A stretch of DNA of 64,000 nucleotides from Knufia peltigerae (taxonomy: Eukaryota > Ascomycota > Eurotiomycetes > Chaetothyriales > Trichomeriaceae), in NCBI GenBank assembly GCA_030247855.1, contig JAPDRN010000118.1:40627-104626 (forward strand). The letters are read 5' to 3'. Positions within the stretch are counted from its first letter, which is position 1; each line of letters begins with the position of its first letter. The notes under the pieces were generated by a model. The model was not told where the DNA came from and did no database searches. It was given only the letters and a program-made list of their open reading frames with translations. A program made the position numbers and the translations under genes. Shown piece by piece: positions 1-11,492 of this stretch.

Positions 1-458
1 AACCGCAGCCGAAGGTCTTGAACTTGACGTCGGAGATTTTCTGGGTGTCAGGGTCGACCTTGATCTGAAGTTTCATCACATCACCGCAAGCCGGGGCTCC
101 GACGAGACCTGAACGAAAGCATCAGTGGTTTGTTATTTGTTGAGCGGGTTCGGAGGTCGGATTGTCATCTGTGAAAGCGAAGTTCGGAGATAACAAAATT
201 GAAGGATGGGGGGATGGCGGAAAACCAAAAGGGCCCTGACTCACCGGTACCAACATCGCCGGCGTTCTTGTCCATCGATCCGACATTTCGTGGATTCGAG
301 TAGTGGTCCAACACCTTTTCATGGTATGATCTTCTCTGTGTGGGTTGCGTGGCGGCCGGTCTGAGGAGAGGTGCGCGGGAAGCCAAAGTTGGGCGGACGG
401 AGGATTGGACCGAGGCGCTGATTGCGCGAGGGACGTTGAGTAAAGCTCTTCGAGACAT
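1..458 (-). CDS. ISU1: Iron-sulphur cluster assembly scaffold protein, mitochondrial (partial)
   Basis: Scaffold on which mitochondrial [2Fe-2S] clusters are built with the Nfs1 desulphurase and frataxin before transfer by chaperones. Exon 1 is 458..245; a 136-base intron (GTGAGT to CAG) follows; exon 2 runs from 108 off the left edge. The start at 458 gives an Arg/Ser/Ala-rich mitochondrial presequence ending near QRRSYHEKVLDHY, the usual beginning of mature IscU. Across the splice the frame reads GDVGTG-LVGAPACGDVMKL, which carries the first cluster-ligand Cys, then FKTFGCG with the second. The rest, including the LPPVK chaperone-binding loop, lies outside the window. The gene is divergent from SUB1 over 530 bases. 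Family identity is secure; the choice of ISU1 as name is by orthology. Confidence 0.95.
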
Positions 459-988
459 GGTGTCTGGTAGGTTGCGAGGGATCAGAGTCGTTGTCAAGGG
501 TACGTTGATGGGTTTGGTGATAGAACGTGGTTTGTGTAGAGAAAGAGTACGAGAGTTGTTTGTAGAAGAAAAGGAATGATTAGAAGCAGTGCATTTACTA
601 ATTAATGAGTTTGGACGGATGGCAAATGGTAACGAGCAGGAGGGGAAAATCGTGAAATGACAAGGCAATTCTACTGGCTGCGTCACGGCACGTGATCGTG
701 AATGACATCAACGGCCTTTCCTCGTAATCGTATCGGAGTTGATCTCCATTGCCCACGGTCATCAACATCAGCCATTCATCGAATAGGGACGCGTCTCGAG
801 AACGGCCAGAACTCATTCACCTCGTAGTGGACATTCACGACCTTGTTTGATACTCATACAAAGTATCATCTTATTGAGATCCTGGATTCACGCCTTCCAC
901 CTACAGTCGTCACTACTACTACTACTGCGGAGGCACAACACATGTAACTCGACAAATATCTCTATCATCCGCACTCACTCACTCAACA
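459..988. promoter_or_regulatory. Divergent promoter between ISU1 and SUB1
   Basis: These 530 bases separate two genes transcribed away from each other, so both promoters must lie here. A CACGTG E-box sits at 689-694 inside a G/C-rich patch. CT-rich sequence with TCACTC repeats at 890-985 precedes SUB1 and resembles a fungal leader. I found no credible ORF of its own. Confidence 0.6.
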
Positions 989-1541
989 ATGCCGTTCGCT
1001 TCCTCCAAGAAACGCAAATCTTCCTTTGTGGTCGACGACGATAGTGACGTCGAGGCCGATGTGACGACGAAACGCGGGAAGGGAGCCTCGGGCTCTGCGT
1101 TCAAACCCTCGGGCACGTGTCAGACCGATTCGGAGGGCAACCCTTACTGGGAGATTTCGAAAGGACGACGCGTCACGATATCCAACTTCAAAGGGAAGAC
1201 ACTCGTAAATGTTCGCGAGTACTATCAAAAGGACGGCGAATGGTTACCGGGAAAGAAGGTAAAAGAATTTCTTCCCTTTGATCAACAAATCCACGGTCTA
1301 AACGGAAGTACTTACTTTAATGGACCAGGGCATATCAATGTCGATCGAGCAGTACTCTGCACTCATCGGAGTCATGCCTCAGATCGATCAACTACTGCGG
1401 GAACGTGGTGAAAAGGTGCCTCGACCAAAGTACGATGGGAATGCGCCACCGGCCGAGTCTGTCCGAGACGACGAGGAGCAGCCTGAGGCTGAAACCGACA
1501 GAAAGGCCAATATCGAAGCTACGAGTGACGAAGAAGAATAG
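989..1541 (+). CDS. SUB1: Transcriptional coactivator PC4/SUB1
   Basis: Single-stranded-DNA-binding general coactivator of RNA polymerase II that helps initiation, elongation and repair. Exons are 989..1258 and 1329..1541, joined across a 70-base intron (GTAAAA to CAG); the product is 160 aa. The Lys/Asp-rich N-terminus (about residues 1-45) is followed by the PC4 beta-sheet domain: YWEISKGRRVTISNFKGK, then YYQKDGEWLPGKKG, then the helical ISMSIEQYSALIGVMPQI. The C-terminal tail is acidic (ATSDEEE). Length and layout match fungal SUB1. It is convergent with OXP1, whose stop is about 260 bases away. Confidence 0.95.
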
Positions 1542-1799
1542 GTATATCTTCGCCCGGGGTCTTCTGGAACACTCGTATCCAACCACAACCAGACCGGAGG
1601 CATGGGTGTCAATGCGATACCGAACAACACCAGTTGGTCACTGAACGACACATTCAGATCGACCATGAGTGTGCGTCAATAGTCTGTCGGTGAGGTGCCT
1701 CTACAATCCAATCTAACTTCTACCAGTTTGGTTACTGACGTCCTCCAGAGAAGAAATCTTTGTGCTTGCTCACAAAGCCACCGTGCTGGTGTCGAGACC

Positions 1800-4700
1800 T
1801 CAAGAGCTACTCTCCCATTCGGCCAACCTGGAAGCCAAACTTCCCTTCTTCCAGTGCTTCTCATAATCCTCTCTGAGCTCGACCTGCGCCTTTTCTCCTA
1901 CCTTGCCGTATCCGCCGCCGCCTGGTGTCATCTAGGGAGTCCTAGCATTAGCGAGGAGACAAGTGTGGTATCAAGTCTGTCACTTACCACAATGATCCTT
2001 TCTCCAGGCTGCATAGAAGCGGTGTTCTTTGCGCCCATGCTGATATGCCTGTATTCATATTCATCGGAACCACCATCTTCTCTTCGCTTCCCTTCATGTT
2101 CACCACCAGATCCTCGGCTCGTTACCTTTTTGATTTTTCTCACCCAAATGTTCTTGCCACATTGGGCATCGCCGCCTCCGTGCAGGCCATATGGGCGATA
2201 CACTCGTCGCTCACTGAGTATGCTCACCTGCACAGGAATCCTAAATTCGATGTCTCGGACCACGCCGTCGCCTCCCTTGTGCTGTCCCGAGCCACCACTT
2301 CCGGCCCGCAGGCTGAATTCTCTCAGGATGACGGGGTATCTCCTTTCAAAAACCTCGGCGTCAGTGATTCTCGTGTTGGTCATATGGGTATGGACGCCAC
2401 TGGTTCCCTCCCAGTCCTTCCCGGCACCACTACCACCTGCGATGGTTTCATAGTAGCCAAAACCTTTCTGCTCGCTCTCGCTTTTGCGGTTCCCGCCAAA
2501 TCCAAACGTGAGATTGTTGCAGTCTCCCTGGCTCGCCGCACAGGCCTCGAAGCATTTGAAGACCACGTCGGTCACGCGCTGGCTGGTCAGCACGTTACCA
2601 CCGACCACTGCAGCCTTCTCACTCGGGCTCAAGAAACAGCCCGCGGGGATCTTGACTTCCACTGGCTTCAAGCAGCCCTGGTTCAATGGGATATCCTGGT
2701 CGACCAAACATCGCAAGCAGTAGATGATCGCCGAATAGGTGACCGCCTCTGGTGCGTTGATGTTGCCGTACACCTCCGGTCCTGTACCCTCGAAATCAAA
2801 CACGGCTTCTCCCTTCTCTCCGTCTATGGTGATGCGTAAACATATCGGGCTTCCGTCATCCATGTAATCAACGGCCTGCAGATCTTTACCCTCGAAACGT
2901 TTGCTGACTTCCTTTAGTAACGTTCGCACCGACTGCTCTGCATTATCTTGAATGTTGTGCATGTAGAATTGCACAACGTCCTCCCCATAATCTTCGATGA
3001 GGGTGCTGATCAAGTTGATACCCTTTTGATTTGCGGCAATCTGTGCTTTCAAATCGTTGATGTTGTCCGCCAAACATCGCGTTCCGCTGCAGTCTGGGTA
3101 CTGCGCGGGCTCATCGTAGAGTAACTCGGTGATGCGCCTCTCGTCGAATTTGCCCTCTGACACCAGTTTCTCCGATTTGATCGCCGCCCCTTCTTGGAAC
3201 AGTTCGCGGCTGTGCGGAGGCATGGACCCAGGTAAGATGCCGCCAATGTCGGCGTGGTGGGCACGAGAAGCAACGTAGAATACAATCTCGCCCGAGGGGC
3301 TGAAGGCCGGAGTCACGACAGTGATGTCCGGCAAATGTGTGCCACCGTACTCGGGGTGATTCGAGACGATCACGTCGCCCTTCTTCAGCTTCCCCTTCCA
3401 GATTTCGGCTTGGGTTCGGACACACGTCGACATGCTGCCCAGGTGCACAGGAAGATGTGGCGCGTTGGCAACGAGACCACCCGCACTGTCGAACAAGGCG
3501 CAGGAATAGTCTAGCCGTTCCTTCACGTTCGTGGACACGCTGGTCTTTTGCAGAGCGCGTCCCATTTGTTCGGCGATGGCCATGAAGCGATGAGCGAATA
3601 TGGAGAGCAGAATCGGGTCGACTTCCTTCGCATTCGCCTTGTTGCTACTGCCTTCTTCGCCGATGTTGATGACGACGTGTGTCTCAATGACCAACGCCGA
3701 CGCCGATGGAGGGATGATGATGGTCTGCGTCCCGTCGGCAATGATGGCGGGACCTTTGACTCGTGTGCCCACGTCCAGGTCTTCAAGCTTGTAGATCTTG
3801 GTGTCTACACGGCCGCCTTCAAAGTACACCTTTGACGTGGAAAACGCCTTGTCCCCAACGACATCCTTCGGCTTGATCTCCTTGAGCTGCTGGTCTGCCG
3901 TCTCGGACATGCCGCGGAAAGATTTTCCAATGCCACGCACGCGCACGTCGTCAATGATTATGTCCCTGTCCGGTAGGGTAAATCCGAATTCCTGCTCGTG
4001 CTGGCGCACAAATGCGGCACCAAAGGCCCAGTCGTCGCCCGAGTACAACTCCTTCGCTTCTTCCGCGCTTGGCTTGATCACCATCAACGCAGACTCGGTG
4101 CCTCTGTACCGCATGTTGAGATATTCCTCGTACTCAATAGCGTCATCGGAGAACCCTTGGTCACGGAGACGCTTCCGCGAGCGCTCTTTCAGGTCGTTCA
4201 TCTTCGACTTGAGGCCCTCACGGTTGCCGCCATTCAGGTCCCAGACATGAGACTCGGGTACTTGGCTTTCATCGACAACGTCGGCGAGAGCCATTCCATA
4301 TGCGGATAAAACGGAGGAGTAACGATGGACGAGAATTTGGCGGATGCCCAGTGACTCTGCGATGGCCACCGCGTGCTGGCCTCCAGCACCTCCGAACGTG
4401 GCGAGACGGTGTTGAGATGTGTCGTGGCCTTTGGCTTCTGTCAGTGAGCGGATGGGACGTGTCATTGTCTCGTTGGCGATCTTGACAAAGCCGTACGCCA
4501 CTTCGTCCGCAGACATGTCTTTACCAGTCTGGCTGTTGATATCCTTGGTGAGTTCTTCAAAGAGTTTCCTGCTCGCCTCCGGGTCCAAGCCTTCATTCTC
4601 GTTCTTACCGAAGATCTTGGGGAAGAAGTCTGGGAGTAGACGGCCTAAGAAGAGGTTGGCATCCGTGACTGTCAGAGGGCCTCCCTTCCGATAACATGCT

Positions 4701-6003
4701 GGTCCAGGGTGGGCACCAGCCGACTCTGGTCCAACCACAAACAGGCCATTTCTGAAAAACAAGCGAGACCCACCACCCGCGGCGACGGTGTTGATATCGA
4801 GCTGAGGGGACTGGATGGTCACGCCTGCTGTGGTGGTCTCAAAGACGTGCTCATAACGCCCTTGGCCGTACCTGCTCACATCTGTGCTGGTGCCGCCCAT
4901 GTCGAAGCCAATCACGGGTGTTTTGGTGTCCGGATCATAAGATGTTAACGCATAGCCGACTACGCCGCCAGCCGGTCCTGACAAGATGGCACGCAGGCCC
5001 GAGAACTTGTCGACATCGACAAGACCTCCGTCGGACTGCATGAACTCGCATCTGGCGCCCTTGCTGCCTTCTTCCTTCTTTACACTTTCTGTGCCTAGGC
5101 CGCCCTCAAATCCAGCTTGAAACCCAGAAATGTACTTCTTGATGGCAGGAGTGAGATATGCATCGGCGCATGCTGAGGTGGCTCTTGGTACAAGCTTGAT
5201 CATCGGCATCAGCTCGTGACTAAGGCTGACGTGCTGAAACCCAATCTCTTTTGCCAATCTTCCGACCAGAGCTTCATGATCGGGAAACGTGTAGGCATGC
5301 ATTAAGCATACTGCAATACTTCGGAAGCCATCGTCATACAAAGTCTTCAAGGACTCCTTGATCTTGTTCTCTTCAGGTCTCTGCAAGATTCGAACAGCCT
5401 CTCCTGAAAGCCCTTTGACGAGATCGCTGTTCCTGTAGTCTTCGTGCTTGGCGTCGACCTTTGTCTGGTTCCGAACCGGATCCTCGGCGTAATCCTCCAG
5501 GGTCACACGCTCGTCGACTTCGACAACTTTCCGGTAAAGCACATCCGGCCTGCGGATGGCGAGGTCAAAGATCTTAGGTCTGGACTGATTTCCAATCTCC
5601 AAGCAGTCCTTGAACCCGCGAGTCACTACCAGGGCCATCTTTTCACCCTTGCGCTCCAGTAAGGCGTTGGTGGCCACCGTCGTGCCCATTCGAATACTCT
5701 CGATCTTCGAGGTATCAAGCGCTTCTCCTCTCGGGATTTCCTTGTTAGTGAACTTCTCCATCAGACGGCGGATTCCTTCAAGCGGCGCATCTTTGTAATT
5801 GGACGGGTCCTCTGATAACAACTTGATGATAATGTCATCTTCCATGCGCCCAGTACCAGGGTTGCCAACGCAGTCTGTGAATGTGCCGCCACGCTGCCCA
5901 CGTTAAAATGTGAGTGTGAGAGAATGTAAGCGAACAATTGACGCCTGAAACTCACATCTATAGCAATTCGGATGCCTCTCTCCTCGCCTCCAGCATCCCC
6001 CAT
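1800..6003 (-). CDS. OXP1: 5-oxoprolinase (ATP-hydrolysing)
   Basis: Cytosolic enzyme of the gamma-glutamyl/glutathione cycle: 5-oxo-L-proline + ATP + 2 H2O to L-glutamate + ADP + Pi. Exons are 6003..5956, 5893..1988 and 1931..1800, giving 1361 aa. The first splice restores IRIAID-RGGTFTDC, the ATP-binding start of hydantoinase A/oxoprolinase proteins. The HyuA half follows (GFDMGGTSTDVSRY near residue 350), then the HyuB half (SNHPEYGGTHLPD, DFEGTGPEVYGN). The last intron (56 bases) restores the conserved ERIIV-MTPGGGGYGKVG end. It is a fused HyuA-HyuB protein as in yeast Oxp1 (about 1290 aa), slightly longer because of a Lys/Gly/Glu-rich insert (KKVTSRGSGGEHEGKRRED) near the end. The start at 6003 is chosen because it directly precedes the ATP-binding motif. 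Confidence 0.96.
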
Positions 6004-6675
6004 CTTGAAGTCTGCCTTCGAATTTGTTATGCACGCTGTTCCCGGTGGAATATCTCTGCCGGATGGATAGAAGACTGCTGAATTTCAAAGCAGAGCGTCA
6101 CCTGATGGAGAAGTCCGCCCACCAGAGCCGTGGCTATAGAAGTTTGATAGAAGCTGTAGGCGCCAAGATTTCGGTGCTGTGAGCCACTGATTGACTCACC
6201 CCTGGGTTTGATTGATCTCAATAGAAAAACGAAAAGATCTTTGTATCCCGGATATGGCAGCAGCGAGATTGAATCAACGGTTCGGACGAATAAACGGTTC
6301 AAGATACAGTACGAGCGAGTACAGTGAGTGATCGTCGGTTGATCATATTTCGTCATTGGCCCCGATAACTGGACGAGATCAAAATTGCCATCTACAATTT
6401 CATGAATTCGATGAGAATAAAACCAGCACATGAAGAAGAATCAATCGAACCTCAACACGAGAAATAGCAAAAAATTCTCATCAAGTGAGTTATGCCATCA
6501 ATGGTTATATCAACTCGGAGTATCGCGGTTTCTCACAAAAAGTAACACTGGTTATGGCTGGCGCAAAACAAATATTCTTCCTTATTTAACGCCGACATTT
6601 CACACAGCCAAATCATGCTAAAACAGCTTCATCAAAAAGTCCAACACAGAAGTAGATTCGTCAATGTGGTTCGTT
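6004..6675. other. Intergenic: OXP1 5' flank and IPL1 3' flank
   Basis: These 672 bases lie between the OXP1 start and the IPL1 stop, both minus strand. They are fairly AT-rich at 6410-6620 and contain only short, unrecognisable ORFs. OXP1 promoter elements must lie here, but I could pick none with confidence. Confidence 0.6.
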
Positions 6676-7978
6676 TCATTGCTCTGAGCTCTTTCTGTTA
6701 CTGTCGGAGGCTCTCTGGGCTCCACGCTCACCACCTTTTGTCATACAGTGCTTGATGATCCATGGATGTTGAAGGACGTGATCAAGTGGTATTCTCTTTT
6801 CGGGGTCAAGAACCAGGAGCTATTCCACGTGTCAGCCGAAGCAATAAAAAATCTCAAACCCACTTACTCTGTGTATTAGATCCTTCGCCTCTGCACTGAC
6901 GAAGCTCGGCACACTCATGTCACCACGAGCAATCCTTCTCTGTGTCATGATCGGCGTGTCCTCAAACGGTGCTTCTCCAACCAAAAACTCGTATGTCAAA
7001 ACACCCAGACTCCAAAGATCGACTTTCTCGTTATAAAAGTTGTCGGAACTTCCTGGCTTGAGCATCTCTGGGGGAAGATAATCGAGGGTACCACACATGG
7101 TCTGTCTTCGATTGTTGGGAGCATGGACCGACCAGCCAAAATCAGAAATTTTGATCTCGCCGTGGATACCAACTAAAATGTTTTCGGGCTTGATATCTCG
7201 GTGCATTACATGCTTGCTGTGCAGGTATTTGAGAGCTGCGGCCATTTGAGCGATGTATTGGGCAGCCTTCCATTCCGGGAATCTGTGTTCTTTGCGAAGA
7301 TGCTTGTACAGCTCACCTTTTCCAGCAAATTCTAGGATGAGGAAAACCCTCTTGCTGTCGTGAAAATGGCCGTAGAGCCTCAGAACGTTTGGGTGTCGTA
7401 AGTTCGATTGAATCTCAATCTCTCTTCTCACTTGCTTCTCAACTTTGCCTTGCTGCAGTTCGGACTTGTGTAGGACCTTCAACGCACAAATCCAACCTGA
7501 CGATCTCTCACGCGCGAGATATACTCGACCGAATTTTCCCTTTCCCAATGGTTTACCTATTTCGAACATCCCTAGGTGGAACTGCTTGGGTGCTTGTGGC
7601 TGGTCGAAAAAAGCTACTGTCTGTTTTTCATGGCTCTCATCAGACGCGCGAGATGATTGTGCAGGTTTTCGGACGGGCGAAGGTGGTAGAGTTGGTACAC
7701 TTGTGGTGGTGGTGATGGTTGTGATTTGGCCAGCATTCTGTCTCGATTCGTTTGTGGTTTGAAGAGCGTATTTGACCAAGTTTGCCCTAGGATGGCTCGA
7801 AGGAAGACTGGCTATTGTCCCCGTAGCTGCAGCCTGGAAAGATTCAGTTAGATTAAGACATCGCATCCAAGCATGGAGTTATAGGTACCTTGGATTTGAA
7901 TGAGGTGTTGGTTGGGGCTTCATTTTCGTCGTTGACTGTGAGGTGCTCGAATCGAGCTTCGAGGGCTTTTGTCGCCAT
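6676..7978 (-). CDS. IPL1: Aurora-type serine/threonine kinase
   Basis: Mitotic kinase of the chromosomal passenger complex that corrects kinetochore-microtubule attachment. Exons are 7978..7889, 7833..6868 and 6819..6676, giving 399 aa. The about 115-residue N-terminal extension is low in complexity (Thr/Pro/Ser). The kinase domain begins at FEIGKPLGKGKFG (glycine loop 127-132). It has ALK (Lys149), HRDIKPEN (Asp243), DFG (261-263) and the Aurora signature RRQTMCGTLDYLPPEM, whose activation-loop Thr is residue 275. The last splice restores LLVLDPEKRIPLDHVLQHPW. Length and T-loop separate it from PKA or Polo kinases. It is divergent from TIP41. Confidence 0.95.
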
Positions 7979-8379
7979 TTGGAGATTATTAAGATAAGAT
8001 TAAAGGAGGGAGAAGTTGTCGACCTGCTATCTCGTTGTTGCTGTTAAATTGACAGTGACACTGCAACTGTGACTGCGACGATTCTGAAATGAATAAAGGG
8101 TACGACAAAACACATCGTCGCCCATGGCAACCGCTATCACCAGGCTTAAAGACATTGATAGGGCTGCGCAAGCCGCGCCTGGAGCGCAAATCTGTCGGCG
8201 GTGCGGGGATCATTCAACAGGCGTTAATTGTCTAATACTGTAACTCCATGCGCATGGGCATCATTCAACTACTGCATTTCTTCTTTGCGCACTGACATGT
8301 CAACTGGAGCATAGCGAGCAATCCTCTGTTGGACAGGATCGAACGAACTCGACATTGTCCACCAGCTGATCCTATTATC
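7979..8379. promoter_or_regulatory. Divergent promoter between IPL1 (Aurora) and TIP41
   Basis: These 401 bases between two outward-facing genes must hold both promoters. No clear TATA box or known site stands out. An in-frame TTG at 8329 extends the TIP41 frame upstream but is not an ATG, so I do not treat it as the start. Confidence 0.6.
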
Positions 8380-9210
8380 ATGGCAGTCAACGATACCCAA
8401 TCCAGGGATGCTGTCGACACGAATTATCCCTCTGTCACAGCAGCTCCTCCGAGATCATTCTCCATCGAAGGGTTCCGCATAACGACTCAAAAGCTCCCGA
8501 TACTGAAAGCTGGACCGATCGAAGAGATGACGAACAAGCTAGGCATTGCACCTCCTGAGATGATATTCGGCGACAACTTCGTGGCGATCGAACACCCGCC
8601 GTCTCACTGGGGGATCAAGTTTGATGCATTCGGGGCCCTAGACCGGGTGGATAAGACTGGCGAGAAGAGGCTGAAAGTAGCATATTCAAAAGAGTGGCAT
8701 CAGAGCAGAGAGGACTCACATGACATCAAGGAAGTCATCAAACCCTTCGACTGGTCCTATACTACCGACTACAAAGGAGATCTTGCCCCGGAGAGTCCGC
8801 GCTTCAAAGAAGGGAGCAACCCCATCCCGCTAGAACTGCTGAAGCGACCGGATCCAATATTATTCTTCGATGATGTGATCCTGTACGAAGACGAGCTCGC
8901 AGATAATGGAATCACAATGCTTTCCTGCAAGATCAGGGTCATGCCTGCTCGCTTACTCCTTCTGTGCCGGTTTTTCATGAGGCTCGATAATGTTCTGCTA
9001 AGACTTCGGGACACCAGGGTATATGTCGACTTTAGCAAGAAGGAGGTAATACGGGAATACGTCGCACGAGAGGATTCGTACGACAAAGTTCATGACGAAC
9101 TCGCAGCCAGAAGGGATGATGTCGCTGCCGTACTCCGAGATGCCAACCAGATGCCGGATCTTCTACCGGTGGTCGAAAGAAAGCTTGAACGAGTTGAGTT
9201 GGGCAAGTGA
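8380..9210 (+). CDS. TIP41: TIP41-family regulator of type 2A phosphatases
   Basis: TAP42-interacting protein; it binds PP2A-type catalytic subunits and links TOR signalling to phosphatase activity. The gene is a single exon of 276 aa from the first ATG in frame (8380). The TIP41 fold is recognisable from the early strand FRITTQKLPILKAGPIEEM, then GIAPPEMIFGDN, the central FDWSYTTDYKGDL and the late MLSCKIRVMPARLLLLCRFFMRLDNVL. The end is charged and helical (VERKLERVELGK). Length matches fungal orthologues (about 260-300 aa). Confidence 0.95.
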   Translation: MAVNDTQSRDAVDTNYPSVTAAPPRSFSIEGFRITTQKLPILKAGPIEEMTNKLGIAPPEMIFGDNFVAIEHPPSHWGIKFDAFGALDRVDKTGEKRLKVAYSKEWHQSREDSHDIKEVIKPFDWSYTTDYKGDLAPESPRFKEGSNPIPLELLKRPDPILFFDDVILYEDELADNGITMLSCKIRVMPARLLLLCRFFMRLDNVLLRLRDTRVYVDFSKKEVIREYVAREDSYDKVHDELAARRDDVAAVLRDANQMPDLLPVVERKLERVELGK

Positions 9211-9650
9211 GCTGTTGTCTTCCAGACCCACGAGTCGCAATTGTCTGAGCACGTACGACTGATAACAGCGTCGCCCGCGAAAATACTCCCGGGAGGAAAG
9301 ATTTTTCTCGAGCACCGCTCCTGTGCAGATCTTCGTCCTCATTTCCAAATACGAAGAAATGTATACAACCCAAACAATGATGAAGAAAACATGATTAGAA
9401 CACCACCACAACGGCAGTAAACAACTCGACCCAATACGTCAGGTTTGCAAGCACAAACATCAAGTCCCACTCACATTCGACGCAGAGAGATTTGTCTTCA
9501 CGTAAAATGCCCCGACAATGGCACATGGGAATTGAAGTCGTGTATATGCGATGCTATCCAGCATTGTTTACACATGCGGGTCACTGCTGGTCGGCCATCA
9601 TTATACTTCGAACTTCGCAGGCATAGCATGCAGTCATGGGCTTCATAGAA

Positions 9651-9683
9651 ACCCCAGTCTGAACAAGAGACTGGGACTGGGGT
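9651..9683. repeat. Alternating short inverted repeat
   Basis: CCCAGTCT (9653-9660) is complementary to AGACTGGG (9668-9675) with a 7-base loop. ACCCCAGT (9651-9658) is also perfectly complementary to ACTGGGGT (9676-9683). The two 8-bp stems are mutually exclusive. It lies about 440 bases downstream of TIP41. Confidence 0.8.
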
Positions 9684-9794
9684 AGGAGGACGGAGTCTGC
9701 TTCAGACACGTTCGAAGGACCCTCACGTAACCGCACCTAGACTCTCTAGCCACTCGCTTAACAGTTGATGATCTACAAAGCTGGGCAGGCGAAC

Positions 9795-9803
9795 TACGGA
9801 GTA
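9795..9803 (+). repeat. TACGGAGTA intergenic motif, copy 1
   Basis: Exact nine-base match, about 585 bases after the TIP41 stop. It is one of seven exact copies in the window. Confidence 0.8.
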
Positions 9804-10361
9804 CAGGTTCGTGTCATCGCCTAAAAGCGTCTGCAGTGGACATTGTCTCGCGAAAAATCCCCATAGAGTACAGGTCAGAAATCAATTGGCTTGACCCAGC
9901 TGAGCAAATGAAAGTTCCGGTCATGTCGAACACATGATGGCAGCGTGAAAGGACTGAAGCATCCAATTTCCGCATTTTCCCAAATGGCCAAAGTGGAAAC
10001 CCAATGAACCAATCATGTTCCACAGGTTTCAGCCTTCTTCCCATCCCTCAGCACCCTTTTCTCCTCCTGTCTTGGTGTTTATCGACTTTTCTAGCCATAA
10101 AGGCACAAGTTGTACGTACTTGGGTGGCTGCTAATCTTCCTCGGATCGACCGTTACAAACCATTGGTAAGGCATCCGTTTTCCCACGCGAGGATTGTCCT
10201 TGAGCCGCAACAAGCATGGCTCTAAAGACGGGCAATGCGAGGAACAAGGGTAGGTCAATAGTCTCTCGCTTTTCTCTGAAACCATTTTTTCAATCTCGAG
10301 TCCCTTGCTCTTTGCCTCGAGAATTCTACGCGACAGTTTCAATCGTCTCCGTGCCCTGGGC

Positions 10362-11492
10362 ATGATGAGCCCTCTCACAGAGATAGCCCTGTGGGCTTTG
10401 GCATTCGGTATTTCCTTCTCCAATGCGTTGCCTTCGGTACCCGTTGCGACCGATCCCATTGTCACAACGAGCACTATTACGACGGCTGTTCCATCACTGG
10501 TCACTATCTACTCCATTATTCCTGCAACCGACGACTCGAATGCGTTGTCCACGATCACAACTACTATAAATGGTCAAGAGGTGATTACGATCTCTTCCGG
10601 CAGCGTAGTCGCGGGCTCCAGCACCAGCACCATTGTGTCGACGTTGACGGTGACCACTACTGAAGTTGTGGTCAGCACAATTGGATACTCGACAGTATTC
10701 GGTCCAGACCCCGAGCCAACGGTAAGTATTCAACATCGCCTTTGATATCACTGAGATATGCCGTGGAAACATTGCGACCGGTGCATTCCCTCGCTAACAC
10801 CCATATAGGCGACCCCTGCCTCCACGCCGGCCACGATCCCCAATTCAGCGGCACCTACAACGCCCATCAATGACCCAGCTACGACGAGTGTTCCGCTGGG
10901 AACATCGACGACTGTGTCCAACGAAATAGTCAGCTCCTCGGGTGCCAGCACTACGAAAGGGGCTATTGAGACTTCCTCGTCCGCTTTGGCAGCTGTAGCA
11001 ACAGCCTCTGGGTCGTCAGCTTCGTCTGCGTCTTCCTCGCCCTCACTGTCAAGCGGAGCCAAGGCAGGAATTGGCGTCGGCGTTGTGATAGGCGTCATAG
11101 GTCTTATCGTTATATCCTTTTTCCTGGGCCAACGATACTCACGCAGGCGGCGAAACGAAGCCATTAGCCACTCTCACACAGAGTCTGGCGGCCCAGATCA
11201 GGAGAAGGATGTTTTCCTGGCTGGTCGTCCTTATGAAGAAACGAATCCCGATCAATATGCAGGCGGATCGACTAGTGGCAAGCATCAATCTTCCCCAGCA
11301 ACAACAGAAGTTGGGAGCACTTCGCCCGGTACGAAGTTTGCCGATGTACCAAGTCCAGCCGTGTCATCCTACCATAGCCCCGGTGGAGAGCTTTCTGCTC
11401 TCCCACCACTCAAGGACGACGACATGTATGTGGGTGTGCCGAGCTATATGTCAGGATCGAAAAGGTGGAGCATGAAAGAATATGAAACATGA
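10362..11492 (+). CDS. Ser/Thr-rich single-pass membrane protein (Mid2/Skg6-like architecture)
   Basis: Exons are 10362..10721 and 10809..11492, joined across an 87-base intron, giving 347 aa. The start at 10362 (a second ATG follows at once) gives a signal peptide: a hydrophobic core TEIALWALAFGISFSNA, then LPSVPV. Residues about 25-225 are Thr/Ser/Val-rich and probably heavily O-mannosylated outside the cell. One membrane span follows (IGVGVVIGVIGLIVISFFLG), flanked by RYSRRRRNE as a cytosolic stop-transfer. The tail of about 120 aa is Pro/Ser-rich. This layout is that of fungal wall-stress sensors and Skg6/Axl2-type proteins. No cysteine-rich WSC domain is present. Orthology and role are not established. 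Confidence 0.8.

Larger units (their letters stand above)
9211..10361. other. Intergenic region, 1.15 kb
   Basis: No supported gene. It contains an alternating hairpin at 9651-9683 and one TACGGAGTA motif at 9795. It covers the TIP41 3' end and the leader of the membrane-protein gene. Confidence 0.6.

Noticed and set aside
2045..2839. 264-codon ORF on the plus strand opposite OXP1
   Set aside because: It lies wholly antisense to conserved 5-oxoprolinase coding sequence and shows no family motifs.
8329..8379. N-terminal extension of TIP41 from 8329
   Set aside because: The extension begins with TTG, not ATG; the first ATG in frame is 8380, and family members start near that point.
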